This document shows, piece after piece, positions 9,932 through 22,863 of a DNA stretch of 48,064 bases. Under the pieces are notes generated by a model. The model saw only the letters and a program-made list of their open reading frames with translations, searched no databases and was not told the origin of the DNA. The position numbers and the translations under genes were made by a program. Position 1 is the stretch's first letter. Each line of letters starts with the position of its first letter. The DNA comes from Eimeria necatrix (taxonomy: Eukaryota > Apicomplexa > Conoidasida > Eucoccidiorida > Eimeriidae): assembly GCF_000499385.1 (NCBI RefSeq), contig NW_013652388.1, positions 15,001-63,064 on the forward strand. The letters are read 5' to 3'.

Positions 9932-12121
9932 CGCGGCCACAGCCGCAGAAGCAGCAGCAGCAGCCTAGTTGCTTCTTGCTCAGGAGCAGCAGCACAACTC
10001 AAACCCCACAGGGGGCCCCCTCAAGGTCAAGGGGGGGCCCCCCTAAACCCTCGGGGGCCCCCCTTAGCTGCTGCGGGGCCCCATGGGGGCCCCCCAATGG
10101 CTGCAGCAGCGCAGCAAAGGTTTCTTGCTGCAGCAGCAAAACTGTCTTTCCCAATGAAGGGGAGCTGCAGGAGCTGCTGCTGCAGCAGCAGAGGCAGCAG
10201 CAGCAGCAGCAGCAGCAGCGGGGGCACCAGCGGAAGCAAGAACAACAGCTGCAGCAGCAGCAGCTGCTGCTGCAGCAGCAGCTGCAGCAGCAGTCACCGC
10301 AGCAGCAGCAGCAGCACAAGACGCAGACAGAAGAAAACCCTGAGCCCTTAAATAGAACCTTTAAGGCCCTCTGGAAAGTCTTGAGGAAGCAAGAGTCGGC
10401 TACCGCACAGGCTGTGAGGGTTTAGGGTTTAGGGTTTAGGGTTTAGGGTTTAGGGTTTAGGGTTTATTGGGTCGCTGCTGATTACTCTGCTGCTTCTGTG
10501 TGGGGGTCGTGGCTTTAGGGTCCAATGAGTTCAAATGGTTTGCCGGCGCAGCCTTCAGGGTTTAGGCTTTAGGGTTTAGGGTTTAGGGTTTAGGGTTTAG
10601 GGTTTAGGGTTTAGGGTTTGCGGAGGCGCAGCTGGCCGCGGTGGAGGCGGAGGAAGCAGCAACTGCTGCAGCAATTAGTTTTTTAAAAGAAGAAATAAAA
10701 AAAGAAAAAAATAAAATTGAAGAAAATGAAAAAGAAAAAAAAAGACTGCAGCGCAGCATTGATGACGCCACCCAGGCCCTCCTTGTAAACCCTAAACCCT
10801 AAACCCTAAACCCTAAACCCTGATTTCCAGCACAGCATCCCCAGAGAAACACCAGACCCTTTTCTTCTTTCTTTCGCCGTCGCGTGCTGCAGTGAAGAGC
10901 TCATCGTGAGGGCCTAAGTTCTAGGGTTTAGGGTTTAGGGTTTAGGGTTTAGGGTTTAGGGTTTGGCCTTTTCAGGAACTCGAGGAAGACATCAGAGCCG
11001 CCATACAAAGCCTCATGTCCCCAGAGTGAGTTCCAACACTGAGGGCCCCCCAGGGGCCCCCAGGGGCCCCCTAGGGGCCCCCAGGGGCCCCCCAGAGGCC
11101 CCCAGGGGCCCCCCAGGGGCCCCCAGGGGCCCCCAGGGGCCCTCAAGGGGCCCCCAGGGGCCCCCGGGGGGCCCCGGGGGGGACCCTAGGGTCCCTCAGG
11201 GGCCCCCGGGGGCCCCCAGGGGCCCCTCAGGGGCCCTCGGGGGCCCTCAGGGGCCCTCCGGGGGCCCCCAGGGGCCCCCCGGGGGCCCCAGGAGGGCCCC
11301 CGGGGGCCTTCGGGGGCCCCCCAGGGGCCCCCCAGGGGCCCTCGGGGGCCCCCCAGGGGCCCCTTAGGGTCTTCTAGCAGAACTCTGGGGGCCCCCAAAG
11401 GAGGTTGAGGAGCTTACCTGCAAGGGTGTCGGGTTTAGGGTTTAGGGATTAGGGTTTAGGGTTTAGGGTTTAGGGTTTAGGCCCTGTGGCGTATCGTGTG
11501 CAACTTTGCAGGGACGGAGAATCCCATTCCTCTTCTGTCTCAAGTAAGGGTCCCACTGCACGCCCCTCTGATCTAGGGTTTAGGGTTTAGGGTTTAGGGT
11601 TTAGGGTTTTGTGTCTGCAGAGTGTTTGGATGCAGAGGAGCAGCGAGAGGCCTTAACTTGCTGCAGCGACGACGAGCAAACGGTAAACCCTAAACCCTAA
11701 ACCCTAAACCCTAAACCCTGCTCCTCAGTTGGTGTTCCTGGTGTACTGGTCCGGGCCTAGGGTTTAGGGTTTCAGGATTAGGGTTTAGGGCTTGAGAATT
11801 AGGGTTTAGGGTTTGACGTGTTGATGCAGCTGGAGGTGGCCTCGGAGCTCCTGCGCGTGTCTGAGCAAGTGAAGGTAGGCGCAAACCCTAAACCCTAAAC
11901 CCTAAACCCTAAACCCTAATTGCTGAATTGCAAATGCTCTTCGAGCCTTTCGTTTGAACTGCTGCAACAGAAGACGCAGGAAGCAGCAAGAGCTGCAGCA
12001 GCAACAGAGGAAAGGCTGCAGCAGCAGCTGCTGCTGCTGCAGCAGGAGAAGCAAAAGGCCGAGCTACACAGCCGCATGCAGCAGCTTCAGCAAAAGTATC
12101 GGGAGATCGAGCAGAGGCAAG

Positions 12122-12181
<60 letters not shown>

Positions 12182-12296
12182 TGCTGCTGCAGCGGCAGCA
12201 GCTGCTGCTACTGCAGTGTAGCTCGTTTCTGCTGCCGCAACGATTGCTGCTGTTGCTGCTGCTCCTCCTCCTACTAGCTCAGTAGCAGCTGCTGCG

Positions 12297-12348
<52 letters not shown>

Positions 12349-13255
12349 GCAGGCAAGTTCAGCTGCAGCAGCTGCAGCGCTGGTGGGAAGCCTACGGGGA
12401 GCGGCAGCTGCAGCACGAGCGCCGCCAGGCTGTTTTGCTGCAGCAAGTCAGCGTCGCTAAACCCTAAACCCTAATTTCAAATATCCAAACCCTAAACCCT
12501 AATTTCAAACCCCCAAACCCTAAACCCCAGAGCCCAACATTTAAAACCCTAAAGCTCAGATGCAGCACGCGAAGCAGCAAGCAGCAGCGCTGGCTAGCTG
12601 GCGGCTGCCTGAGGGTTTAGGGTTTAGGGTTTAGGGTTTAGGGTTTTAGTGCTGCTGTTGAGGGTTTGGGGCCACGAGAGAACGGCTGCGCCTGCGCTGT
12701 CTGCAGCAAAGGTCAGCCCGCAGACGCTCATCGGGAAGCGCTGCTGCTGCTGCTGCTGCTGCTGCTGCAGCTGCTGCTGCTGCTGCTGTAGACTCCGCAG
12801 CAGCAGCACACTATGTTGCACCTGCAGATCCGCTGCTGCAGTGTCTGTCGCCGTGCTCCCAGCAACGGCAGCAACAGCAGCAAGAGCTGCAGCAGCAGCT
12901 GCAGCAGGGTGAGGAGCTGCAGCAGAAGCAAGAGGAGCAGCAACTGGAGCAACAGCAGGAGGTGCAGCTGCAGCAGGAGCTGCAGCAAAAGCTGCAGCAG
13001 GAGCTGCAGCAGGAGCTGCAGGAGGAGCTGCAGCAGGAGCTGCAGCAGGAACTGCAGCAGGAGCTGCAGCAGGAGCTGCAGCAGGAGCTGCAGCAGGAAC
13101 TGCTGCAGGAGCTGCCGCAGGAGCTGCAGCAGGAGCTGCAGCAGCAAGAGGAGCAGCAACAGAAGCGAATTGAGCAGCTGCAGCAGCAATACGAGAAGCA
13201 GCAACAGGAGGGAGAAGTTGGTTTGAAGTGAACAGCAACTTCGTTTCCTTTTTTG

Positions 13256-13305
<50 letters not shown>

Positions 13306-14132
13306 TGCTGCACCCCGTTTGCCGATGGGTCTTAGTAGATACGCAGCAGCTGCTAGCAGCAGCACGTGGAACACGGCTCAACGCAGCAGCGGCAGCAGCA
13401 AGTACAGCAGCAGCAGCAGCAAGTACAGCAGCAGCAGCAGCAGCAAGTACAGCAGCAGCAGCAGCAGCAGCAGGCCACCAAAAAAGTACACGGCGGGAGT
13501 GCCTCCGCCTTTCTTTGCTTCGACAGCAGCACACTCGAAGAGCCTACAGCGAGGCCTAGACCCTAAACCCTAAACCCTCCATCTTAAACCCTAAACCCTA
13601 AACCCTAGATCTTAAACCCTAAACCCTAGCTAGACGCCACGCCCATAGAGCTCAAGTTTTGCCCCGAGCCGCGAGGCCTAGGGTTTAGGGTTTGTCTCAC
13701 GTGCGCGGTGCCCCCAGATTAGGGTTTAGGGTTTAGGGTTTGGGGGCTGCTAGAGCCCCCGCTGCAGCAGCTACAGAGGCCGGCCTGCAGCAACGCCACA
13801 GAGAGGCCGTGGGCCCAAATGGCTCAGCAGCAGCAGCAGATGTGTTGCTGCTGCTGCTGCTGCTGCAGTGGTCGCAGCAGGCTGCCTTGCTGCAGCAGCG
13901 CTGCGCCGCTGCAGCAGCAGCTGCTGCAGAGCCAAAACGCACTCAAGAAGCATTAAGATTAATAAATTTGAAACAGAAAAACGCGAAAAGAAAGAGAAAA
14001 GGCGCAGCAGCAGCAGAGAGTGAGAGCCGCAAACAGCCAGCGCGCGCAACGAAACAGCAGCAGCCAGGGAGCCTCCGGGGGCTCCCGGATTCCCCTTTTG
14101 CAAACTTACTTCCATTTCACCATCTAATTTAA
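9720..14132 (+). CDS. Gln-rich coiled-coil gene, unidentified, incomplete exon model
   Basis: Supported exons: one ending at 10413 (donor GTGAGG opens a TTTAGGG array), 10632-10784, 10831-10905, 10976-11025, then 11830-11874, 11971-12116, 12353-12446 and 12560-12614. A Gln/Glu-rich exon covers about 12830-13230 and the last exon about 13740-14132. The middle encodes clear coiled coil: FLKEEIKKEKNKIEENEKEK, LEVASELLRVSEQVK, LHSRMQQLQQKYREIEQRQ and QLQRWWEAYGERQLQHERRQ. The end is basic (KQKNAKRKRK). The intron at 12117-12352 uses a GC donor (AG|GCAAGT), and the join restores an uninterrupted heptad pattern. Frame between 11026 and 11829 is not settled. No family recognised; a structural or cytoskeletal role is only a guess from the coiled coil. 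It may continue the gene at 7466 or lead into the next one. Confidence 0.5.
10020..10105. repeat. GGGGGCCCC-rich patch within a coding region
   Basis: A cluster of GGGGGCCCCC-type palindromes inside the Gln-rich exon; it would encode Gly/Pro-rich residues such as GAPSRSRGGPPKPSGAP. The same G/C palindrome makes up the minisatellite at 11041-11366 and recurs at 14600-14640 and 15420-15480. Confidence 0.6.
11041..11366. repeat. GC-rich minisatellite, (GGGGCCCCCA)n-like, intronic
   Basis: About 325 bases of tandem 10- to 12-base units close to GGGGCCCCCAG, almost entirely G and C, between the donor GTGAGT at 11026 and the acceptor region near 11370-11380 (TCTTCTAGCAG). The open frames through it encode Gly-Pro-Arg and Gly-Ala-Pro repeats, but its position between splice sites argues for an intron. 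It is self-complementary and could fold on itself. Confidence 0.8.
12963..13150 (+). repeat. 12-base coding minisatellite encoding repeated ELQQ
   Basis: The unit GAGCTGCAGCAG repeats about 13 times with few changes (one Lys, one Pro and one extra Leu). In the most protein-like frame it encodes ELQQ, a charged/Gln helix, continuing on both sides into non-repeated Gln/Glu-rich coiled coil such as KRIEQLQQQYEKQQQE. Each unit contains CTGCAG, so both strands look alike at low resolution. Confidence 0.8.
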
Positions 14133-14136
14133 TTAA

Positions 14137-15189
14137 ATGAGTTTAAATAAGGCCGAAAAAATCGGAAAAAAAACGGCAAAAGACGCAAAGCAGGGGCCCC
14201 CAACCCCCGAAGAGGCTGCAGCAGCAGCTGCTGCTGCAGCAGTGTGGGGGGCTGCCGACCACGGGGGCCCCGCAGCAGCAAACCCTTTATAATTTTTTGG
14301 CTATCAGATTGCAGCAGCAGCAGCAGCAAGTCGCTGCTGCCAAGCTCGAGGCGGCGTAAGAGCAGCAGCAGCAGCAGAGGCAGCAGCAGCAGCAGCAGCA
14401 GCAGGCAGCTGCCGCGTACCCTCCGGGGAAAGTCCGATACGCAGGGTTCCTCAAGAGACACACGCTGTCTTTCTTTTTGCCTCATACAGCAGCAGCAGAG
14501 GAGCAGCGAGAGCGCAGCAGAAGCATCAGCAGCTGCAGCAGCAGCTGCAGCAGCAGCTGCAGCAGCAGCGCAGCAGCAACTGCAACCAGTCTGCTGCTCC
14601 TACATTAAAGGGCCCCCCGGGGGCCCCCGCCTTTGCACAGCCCCAGGCTTGGAGGGGAACAGCAGCTCCTCCGTGCACCAGTTGACGTCCCCTTTGGCTG
14701 CAGCAGCAGCAGCAGCAGCAGCTGCAGCAGCAGCTGCTGCTGCTGCAGCGCCACAGCAGCACATCAGGGTGTGAAACAGCCGGACTGCTGCAGGCGCGCG
14801 GGCGGCGCCTCAGCTGGGGTGCAGCAGCAGCAAGGGCAGCAAAACGGCGGCAGAACGACAGCAGCAGCAGCAGCAGCAGCAGCGGCAGCAGCCGCAGCAG
14901 CGGCAGCAGCAGCAGCAGCACCTACAGCAGTGACCCATGCACACGCTCTGTACGCTTCACCAAAGCGCGAGCCGCAGCTGCTGCAGCAGCGGGTGCTGCA
15001 GCAGCAGCAGCAACAGCGTGTGGTGCAGCAGCAGCAACGGAGGCGTGACGCACTGCAGGAGCGACTGCAGCACGGGATGCAGCAGGAGCAAGTGCTGCAG
15101 CAGCAGCAGCAGCAGCATGGAGAGCAGCGTGCTGCTGCTGCTGCACCCGCTGTAATCTTTGCAGGGGCCCCCCAGCAGGGGTGCTCCCT

Positions 15190-15225
<36 letters not shown>

Positions 15226-15769
15226 GAGCCAGCTGGAGCACCCGCCGCAGCATCAGCTGCTGCATGCGCAGCACATGCAGCCGCAGCAACTGCAGCCGCA
15301 GCCACTGCAGCCGCAGCAACTGCAGCCGCAGCAGCTGCAGCAGCAGCAGCTGCAGCAGCAAATGCAGCAGCAGCAGCAAATGCAGCAGCAGCACCTGCAA
15401 CCTTCTCAAGCCGTAGGGGGCCCTGCCTTCATGCATGAGGGGCCCCCCTGGGGGGCCCCTGCTGCTCTGGGGGCCCCCTCAGCTTTGTGTCCACCGCAGC
15501 AGCAGCAGCAGCAGCACTTGGGCTTTGGAGCTGCAGCGGGAGCCGCAGCAGCAGCACCGCAGCAGCAGCGCAGCAGCAGCGACCCCAGCGCAGCAGCAGC
15601 AGCAGCACCTACAGGCTTTCCTGCTGCTCCCTATGCGTCACCTGCTGCAGCAGCAGCAGGCATTCCTGTGAACTCGCAGCAGCAGCAGCAGCAGCAGCTG
15701 CTAGCCGGCCGGCGCATGCAGGCGTACGCTCCGCTGCCCGCGCACGCTGCTGCTGCTGCTGCAGACCCT

Positions 15770-15805
<36 letters not shown>

Positions 15806-15917
15806 CCAGGGTCAGTGCGCTACGCAGCGCCCCCGGGGGCCCCCAGGGGCCCCTACGGGTGCAGCCCCAGCCCAAACCCTTATTACTTGAGGGCCCCCGG
15901 GGCTGGGGGCCCCTACC

Positions 15918-15949
<32 letters not shown>

Positions 15950-16335
15950 GGGTTTGCTGCTTTTGGGGGGCCCCAGCAGCAGCCGCAGCAGCAGCAGACA
16001 CACCTCATGACGGCAGTGCCGCCGCAGCAGCAGCAGCAGCTGGCTGCGGGGGTTCCTGCTGCTGCAGCGTGGGCTGCAGGGGCCCCTGCAGCAGCAGGCT
16101 CCCCTGCTGCTGCGCCAGCAGCAGCAGCAGCTCCAGTAGCAGGAATTGGTGGTTCGTACCCAGAGCAGCAGATGCAGCAGCAGCAGATGCAGCAGCAGCA
16201 GATGCAGCAGCAGCAGATGCAGCAGCAGCAGATGCAGCAGCAGCAGATGCAGCAGCAGCAGCAAATGCAACAGCAGCAGATGCAGCAGCAGCAGATGCAG
16301 CAGCAGCAGATGCAGCAGCAAACCATGCTGCACTG

Positions 16336-16367
<32 letters not shown>

Positions 16368-17005
16368 GCAGTAGTCATTCGGGCGGGTGGGGGGTGGGGC
16401 AGCAGCAGCTGCCAGCTGCTGCTGCTGCTGCTGGCGGCGCCCCACCGCCTCAGCAGCAGCAGCAGCCGCAGTATGTTACACCGGCTGTGTGCAGTGAGCC
16501 GCAGCAGCAGCCGCCGCCCCGGCAGCAGCTGCAGCAGCAGCCGCTGCAGCAGCAGCCGCTGCAGCAGCAGCCGCTGCAGCAGCAGCAGGAGCTGCTGTAC
16601 CCTTCAGCCCCGCAGGCAGCAGCAGCAGCTCCGCGACTGCACGCGGGGCAGCAGCAGGCGGCGCCTGCTGCGTCGAGTCACCGCAGCAGCAGCAGCAGCA
16701 GCAGCTGCTGCAGCAGCAGCAGCAGCAAACGGTCGCTGGCCATGGACGTCCCGCAGCAACCCGGGCCGCTGCTGCAGCGCTGCCACGGCTCGCTGCTGCA
16801 GCAGGAAGCAGCATGGATGGCCAGGGACTTTTACTACGAAAGGCGGTGGCGGCAGCAGCTGCTGCTGCGGCTCAGCAGCAGCGCCACTGCAGCAGCAAGA
16901 GTCAAGCGCCTGCAGCAGCAGCAGGAAGACCGCCGCGTTCTTGCTGCTCCCTGGGCAGCAGCAGTTGAGACGCTCTACATAGCGCTCTGTCGCCAAGTGC
17001 GTCCT

Positions 17006-17036
<31 letters not shown>

Positions 17037-17546
17037 AGTTGCTTTGCTGCTGCTGCTGCAGTTGCGTTGCTGCTGCAGTTGCTTTGCTGCTGCTGCTGCT
17101 GCAGTTGCTTTGCTGCTGCTGCTGCAGTTGCTTTGCTGCTGCTGCTGCTGCAGTTGCTTTGTTGTTGCTGCTGCAGTTGCTTTGTTGCTGCTGCTGCAGT
17201 TGCTTTGCTGCTGCTGCTGCAGTTGCTTTGCTGCTGCTGCTGCAGTTGCTTTGCTGCTGCTGCTGCGGTTGCTCTGCTGCTGCTGCTGCAGTTACTTTGC
17301 TGCTGCTGCTGCAGTTGCTTTGCTGCTGCTGCTGCAGTTGTGGCTCTTGACGTTGCTGCAGCAGTTGCCGGTGCTTCCTTGCTCCTTCCGGCTGCTGCAG
17401 TTGCTGCTGCTTCTGCTGCTGCAGTTGCGTCCGCTATTAGGGCATTGCTGCTGCTGCTGCTGCTGTTGCTGCGCTGACCACGCTGCAGCCGCTGCTGCTT
17501 TTGACCACAGCTCAGCTGCAACTGTTGCCTCTACTGCTGCTGCTGC

Positions 17547-17584
<38 letters not shown>

Positions 17585-17682
17585 AGGTGTACAGGGACCT
17601 CGTGCCAGCAGAATTGGCTTCCATTGCAGCAATTACTCCTCCCATAGGCAACTGCCCCGCCCTTGGGGTGTACAGACAGCTG

Positions 17683-17719
<37 letters not shown>

Positions 17720-18417
17720 CGGAGTTTGAGGAGGACGAGCTGCTGCCTCCGTTTCTGCAGCAGCAGCTGCCGCTGCAGCAGCAGCTGCTGCTGCAGCAGC
17801 TGCAGCAGCAGCCGGGCGGCGCAGCGCAGCGCGCAGCAGCAGCAGCAAAGATCAAAAGAGATGCTCTTTTCCACTTAACTGCTGGCAGCAGCTCTTTGGG
17901 AGTTCCCTGGAGGCCCCAGCCCCCAGCAGCATGGGCTTTATCATCTCCTGCTGCAGCAGCAGCAGACGCAGTTGCGGGGCAGCTCGAGAGCAACAAGGCT
18001 GCTGCTGCAGCGGTTAGCAACCTGCTGCTGCTGCTGCTGTTTTGGCGGTGCTGCTGCTGCTGCTGCTGTTTTGGCGGTGCTGCTGCTGCTGCTGTGGTGG
18101 TTCTGGCGGTGCTGCTGCTGCTGCTGCTGCTCTTGTTATGGCCGTGCTGCTGCTGCTGTTGCTGCTGTTGTGGCTGCTGCGGTGGTGCTGTTGCTGCTGA
18201 AGTCTGTGCTGCTGCTGCTGCAGTTGTTGCTGTCGCCGCTGCAGTTGGTGCTTTTGCTGCTGCTGCTGCTGCAGCTTCGCTGCCGTTGCTGCTGCAGGCG
18301 TTTGCGTTGCTGCTGCTGCTTGTTTGCTGCAGCGGATGACTCCGGGCTGCTGCCAGCTGTCTCCTCAGCTGTACGCCTATCTCCTTTGTCTCCTGGTGAA
18401 TCGCAAAGTGGCTTGCG

Positions 18418-18460
<43 letters not shown>

Positions 18461-19931
18461 CGAGCCAGCAGCAGCGACGGATGAGTCCGCAGCAGCAACG
18501 CCAGCTGACGCCGCGAGGGTCAAAACGGATGCAGCAGCAAAGCAGCAGCTCAAAGCAGCAGCATCTGCAGCAGCAGCAGCAGCAGTGGCTGTGAAGGAAG
18601 AGAGACTGTCGAAATGTGCGTTTGTCTGCTGCTGCTGCTGCTGCTGCTGGGGCGTGTGCTGCTGCAGCAGCTGCTGCTGTGGCTGCCGCCTGTGCTACTG
18701 CGAATGCTGCTGCTGCTGGTGGAGCTGTTGCTGCTGCTGCCTTTGCTGCTGCCGCATTTGCTGCGGACACTGCTGCAGCTTTGCCGTTGCTGGTGCTGCA
18801 GCAGCAGGGGCTGATTGCGGCTGCTGGTTTGCTGCTGCCCTTTGTGTGCGCCCGCAGCAGCAGCAGCAGCAGCAGCAGCAAGCAGCAGCAGCTGGAGCCC
18901 CTCGGAAGAAGCAGCAGAAGGACGCACTTTAGATGACTGGCTTTACCACCAGCAAGAGGCGCTGCTGCTGCAGCAGCATCCACTTGTAATAGATGTATTT
19001 GCTGCTTCTCCTGCTGCATTTGTTGCTGCTGCTGGTCTGCTGCACAGCCTGCAGCCGCTGCAGCCGCTGCAGCAGCACCAGCCGCGGAAGCGGCAGCAGC
19101 AGCAGCAGCAGCTGCTGCTGCTGCCGCCGAAGCAGGCCGAAGAGGAGCAGCAGCAGCAGCAGCAGCAGTCCGCAGAGACTGCAGCAGCAGCAGAGGAAAA
19201 AAGGCAGCAGCAAATAAGAGCTTTAGCTGTTTCTTCAATGCTCGATGGACTGCAGCAGCACGCGGTGTCTGTACACCCCGTTGAGTTCAGGCCCCCGCAG
19301 CTCCCCGTAGACCTCATAACCCTTCCTGCCTTCAGTACGTTGCTGCAGCTGCTGCTGCTGCAGCTGCAGCTGCTGCAGCTGCTGCAGCTGCTGCTGCTGC
19401 AGCTGCTGCTGCTGCAGCTGCTGCAGCTGCAGCTGCAGGGGTTGCCTGCCGCGTCTGCCACTGCAGCAGCAGCTGCTGCTGCTGCGCTTCAGAGGGCCGT
19501 GCGCGGTGGACGGCTCTCGTTGGCTGAACTTGCTGCTGCTGCTGCTGCTGCTGCGGCTCTTCCTGCTGCATGCGGGCGCTGCTGCTTTTGATTGACCTGC
19601 TGCTGCTGCTGCTGCTGCTGCTGTCTGTGCGCGCAGCTGCAGGGGGCGGCTGGAGGCGCTACGTGCGGCGTTTGCTGCAGCAGTTCAGCAGCATGAGGAA
19701 GTCAGAGGTTGCTGCAGCATCTCAGGCAGACGCAGCAGCAGCAGCAGCAGCAGCAGCAGCGCCCCTCGCGGGAGCAGCAGCTGTGGCAAACGCAGCGGCG
19801 CAGCAGCACCACGGCCCGGCAGCAGCAGCGTGGGCAACAGCAGCAGCAGCAGACCGCGGCGCTGCAGCAGCGCATGCAGAGTCCCTGCGGAGGCAAGGGG
19901 CAGGCAAACTTTCTGTGTATGAGGCGGTGAG

Positions 19932-19973
<42 letters not shown>

Positions 19974-20419
19974 TGTTGCTGCAGCCACCGACGGCGGTGC
20001 TGTTTGCGCAGCGTTCTGGCTGCTGCTGCTGCGCTGCTGCTAGCTTGCTGCTGTCTGTGGGCGCTGCTGCGGCATTGCTGCTGGGTTGCTGCTGAGTGCT
20101 GCTGCGTTGCCGCTGAGCTGCTGCTGCTGCTGCTGTGTGTTGCTGCTGCTGCAGAATGCGCAGCGAAGTCGTCGCGTGGGCGTAATGCCAGTGGATGCAG
20201 CAGCAGCAGAAGCAGAAAGGTCAGCAGCAGCAGCAGCAGCTGCTGCTGCGCAGGACAAGGAGGCGCTGCTGCAGCGCCGCAGCCAGCAGCAGCAGCAGCA
20301 GCAGTGGGATCTGCACGAATCGGCGTTGCTGCTGCACCTTGCAGGTCGTTTCGCAGGCAGCAGCAGCAGCTGCTGCAGCAGCAGCAGCAGGGCGTGGTTT
20401 GCCGCTCTAAGAGGCCCCC

Positions 20420-20460
<41 letters not shown>

Positions 20461-20733
20461 GTGAACTGGGACTTAGTTGCCAGCTCGCTGTCGAGGGCGG
20501 GATCGTTCGGTGGGATCGTCTCCCGGCTGCGGCTGCCCTGCGAGTGCAGCAGGCAGCACGCTGTGCTGCTGCAGCACCTGCAGCAGCTGCAGCAAACTGC
20601 GAAGGAGCTGCGGCACCCCATGCTGCTGCTGCTGCTGATGCAGCGGCGGCTCTTCACAGACGTGGATGTGCTGCTGCGGGTTCGTTGCTGCTTCTTTGCT
20701 GCTGCTCTTTGACTCCTTTTGTCGCTGTTTTGG

Positions 20734-20788
<55 letters not shown>

Positions 20789-21084
20789 ACTGCCGCATTT
20801 GAGGCATGCGCACCCGAATTGGGCGAAGCTTTAGGGTTTAGGGTTTAGGGTTTAGGGTTTAGGGTTTGCGCTGCAGCCTTTGCCAGCTCGGTGCTCCTTT
20901 GGCGGATTTGCTGCTGAGGAAGGAGAGACACTAACTTTAGAGCTGCTGCGGCCACTCAAGCCGCGTCAGCTGCTGCTGCTGCAGCAGCAGCAGCGGCTTC
21001 AGCAGCAGCAGCAGCAGCAGAAGGCGCTGCCAGCACCGGAGAAGATGGAGCAGGACGGAGAGTCGACTACGACGGCGAGCAGCA

Positions 21085-21126
<42 letters not shown>

Positions 21127-21271
21127 GCAGCAGCAGCAGCACGAGTTCGTGGCTGCAGCTGCCTGCTGCTGCTGCTCTTGTCGTGGAGGAGGGAGCAGCA
21201 GCATCGCGGGTCTTCTCTTTGCCAGCCGACTTGGAGTCAGAGCTGCAGCTCTTCCAGCAGCTGCAGCAGCC

Positions 21272-21323
<52 letters not shown>

Positions 21324-21465
21324 GACTGGGAAGAGCAGGTGCCTCGCATAAAGTCTTACTCGTTGGATTGGAGCAGCGCGGACGCTGTGCTGCAGGAGCA
21401 GCAGCAGCATGCGCAGCAGCGGCAGCAGCAGCAGCAGCAGCGAGCGTGGCTCTTGGGCTCTACCG

Positions 21466-21511
<46 letters not shown>

Positions 21512-21603
21512 TGCAAACGAAGAGGCACTGGAAGAAATCGTGTCTTCTCTCCGCCCCCTCAGAGGCGCTCGCATGCGGCTGGGGATTCTTGAGAAGCGGC
21601 TGC

Positions 21604-21647
<44 letters not shown>

Positions 21648-22831
21648 TTTCCAGAAGCAAAAAAACGCAAGCATTCTCTGTACAAGGCCATCCACGGTGG
21701 GCTGCAGCGCGTTGCCTAAACCCTAAACCCTAAACCCTGGACACGGCAGCCCTCACTCCCGCACTCAAGCCGCAACCTCAAACCCTAAACCCTAAACCCT
21801 AAACCCTAAACCCTCGCTGCGGCTCTGCTGCGCTGCAGAAGTGGCAGCGCGCACAGTTGCTGCTTGGGGGGTTTCTGGATGGGCGTTTTTTCAAGCTTCC
21901 CCGTCTCCGCCTTCAGCAGAACCCCCAGTTGACGCGCAGCAGGTAGGGTTTAGGGTTTAGGGTTTAGGGTTTAGGGTTTAGGGTTCGGGGTTTGGGGCTG
22001 GGCTGCGCAAGCTGGAGGCTCATCACCGGGTGGGGCGTCGTCAACTTTCGGAGGAGGCTGAGGGTTTAGGACTCGCGGCTTAGGGTTTAGGGTTTAGGGT
22101 TTAGTTGGGGGTTAGGGTTTAGGGTTTGACTTCGTGCAATTGCTGTTGCTGCTGCTGTTGCTGCTGCAGTGCACTAGCCTGCGTGCTGCAGCAGCAGTTA
22201 TTTGCCGCTGCAGCAACAGCATGCGCAGAAGGCTCGCAGTGCAGCAGCAGCAAGAGGCTCTTCACATCCGCAGCCTTCTGCCTCCCGGTACGGCTGAGGG
22301 TTTAGGGTTTAGGGTTTAGGGTTTAGGGTTTGAAGTGAAGGGTTTCGACTTGGTGTTTGGGATACTCGCGGGTTTAGGATTTAGGGTCTAAGGTTTGAAA
22401 TGGGCTTTAAGGTTCACACTTCCATTGTAGGGTTTCGGGTTAGGGTTTAGGGTTTAGGGCTAGGGTTTAGGGTTTAGGGTTTAGGGTTTAGGGTTTAGGG
22501 TTTGTGCCCAGGCTCCGACCCGAAGCTGATTGCGCCTCCCCATCCTTCCCACCAGAGCCTCGCGCAGCAAGCCCGCCGTCACTTCGTAAACCCTAGACCC
22601 GAAACCCTAAACCCTAAACCCTCGTTTTAACACTGCGTAAACCCTAGACTCTAAACCCTCACCTAGGACCATTTTGCTGTTGAAGAGTGTTTAGGAAAAG
22701 CAGAGCAAGTGCGAAATGTGGTTTCGGGACCCGGGTTTAGGGTTTAGGGTTTAGGGTTTAGGGTTTGAGATTTTAGGCGTTGTTTGAAAGAGGCGACAAG
22801 ACTGCAGATGTTGCAGCAGCAGATCCGCAGG

Positions 22832-22863
<32 letters not shown>

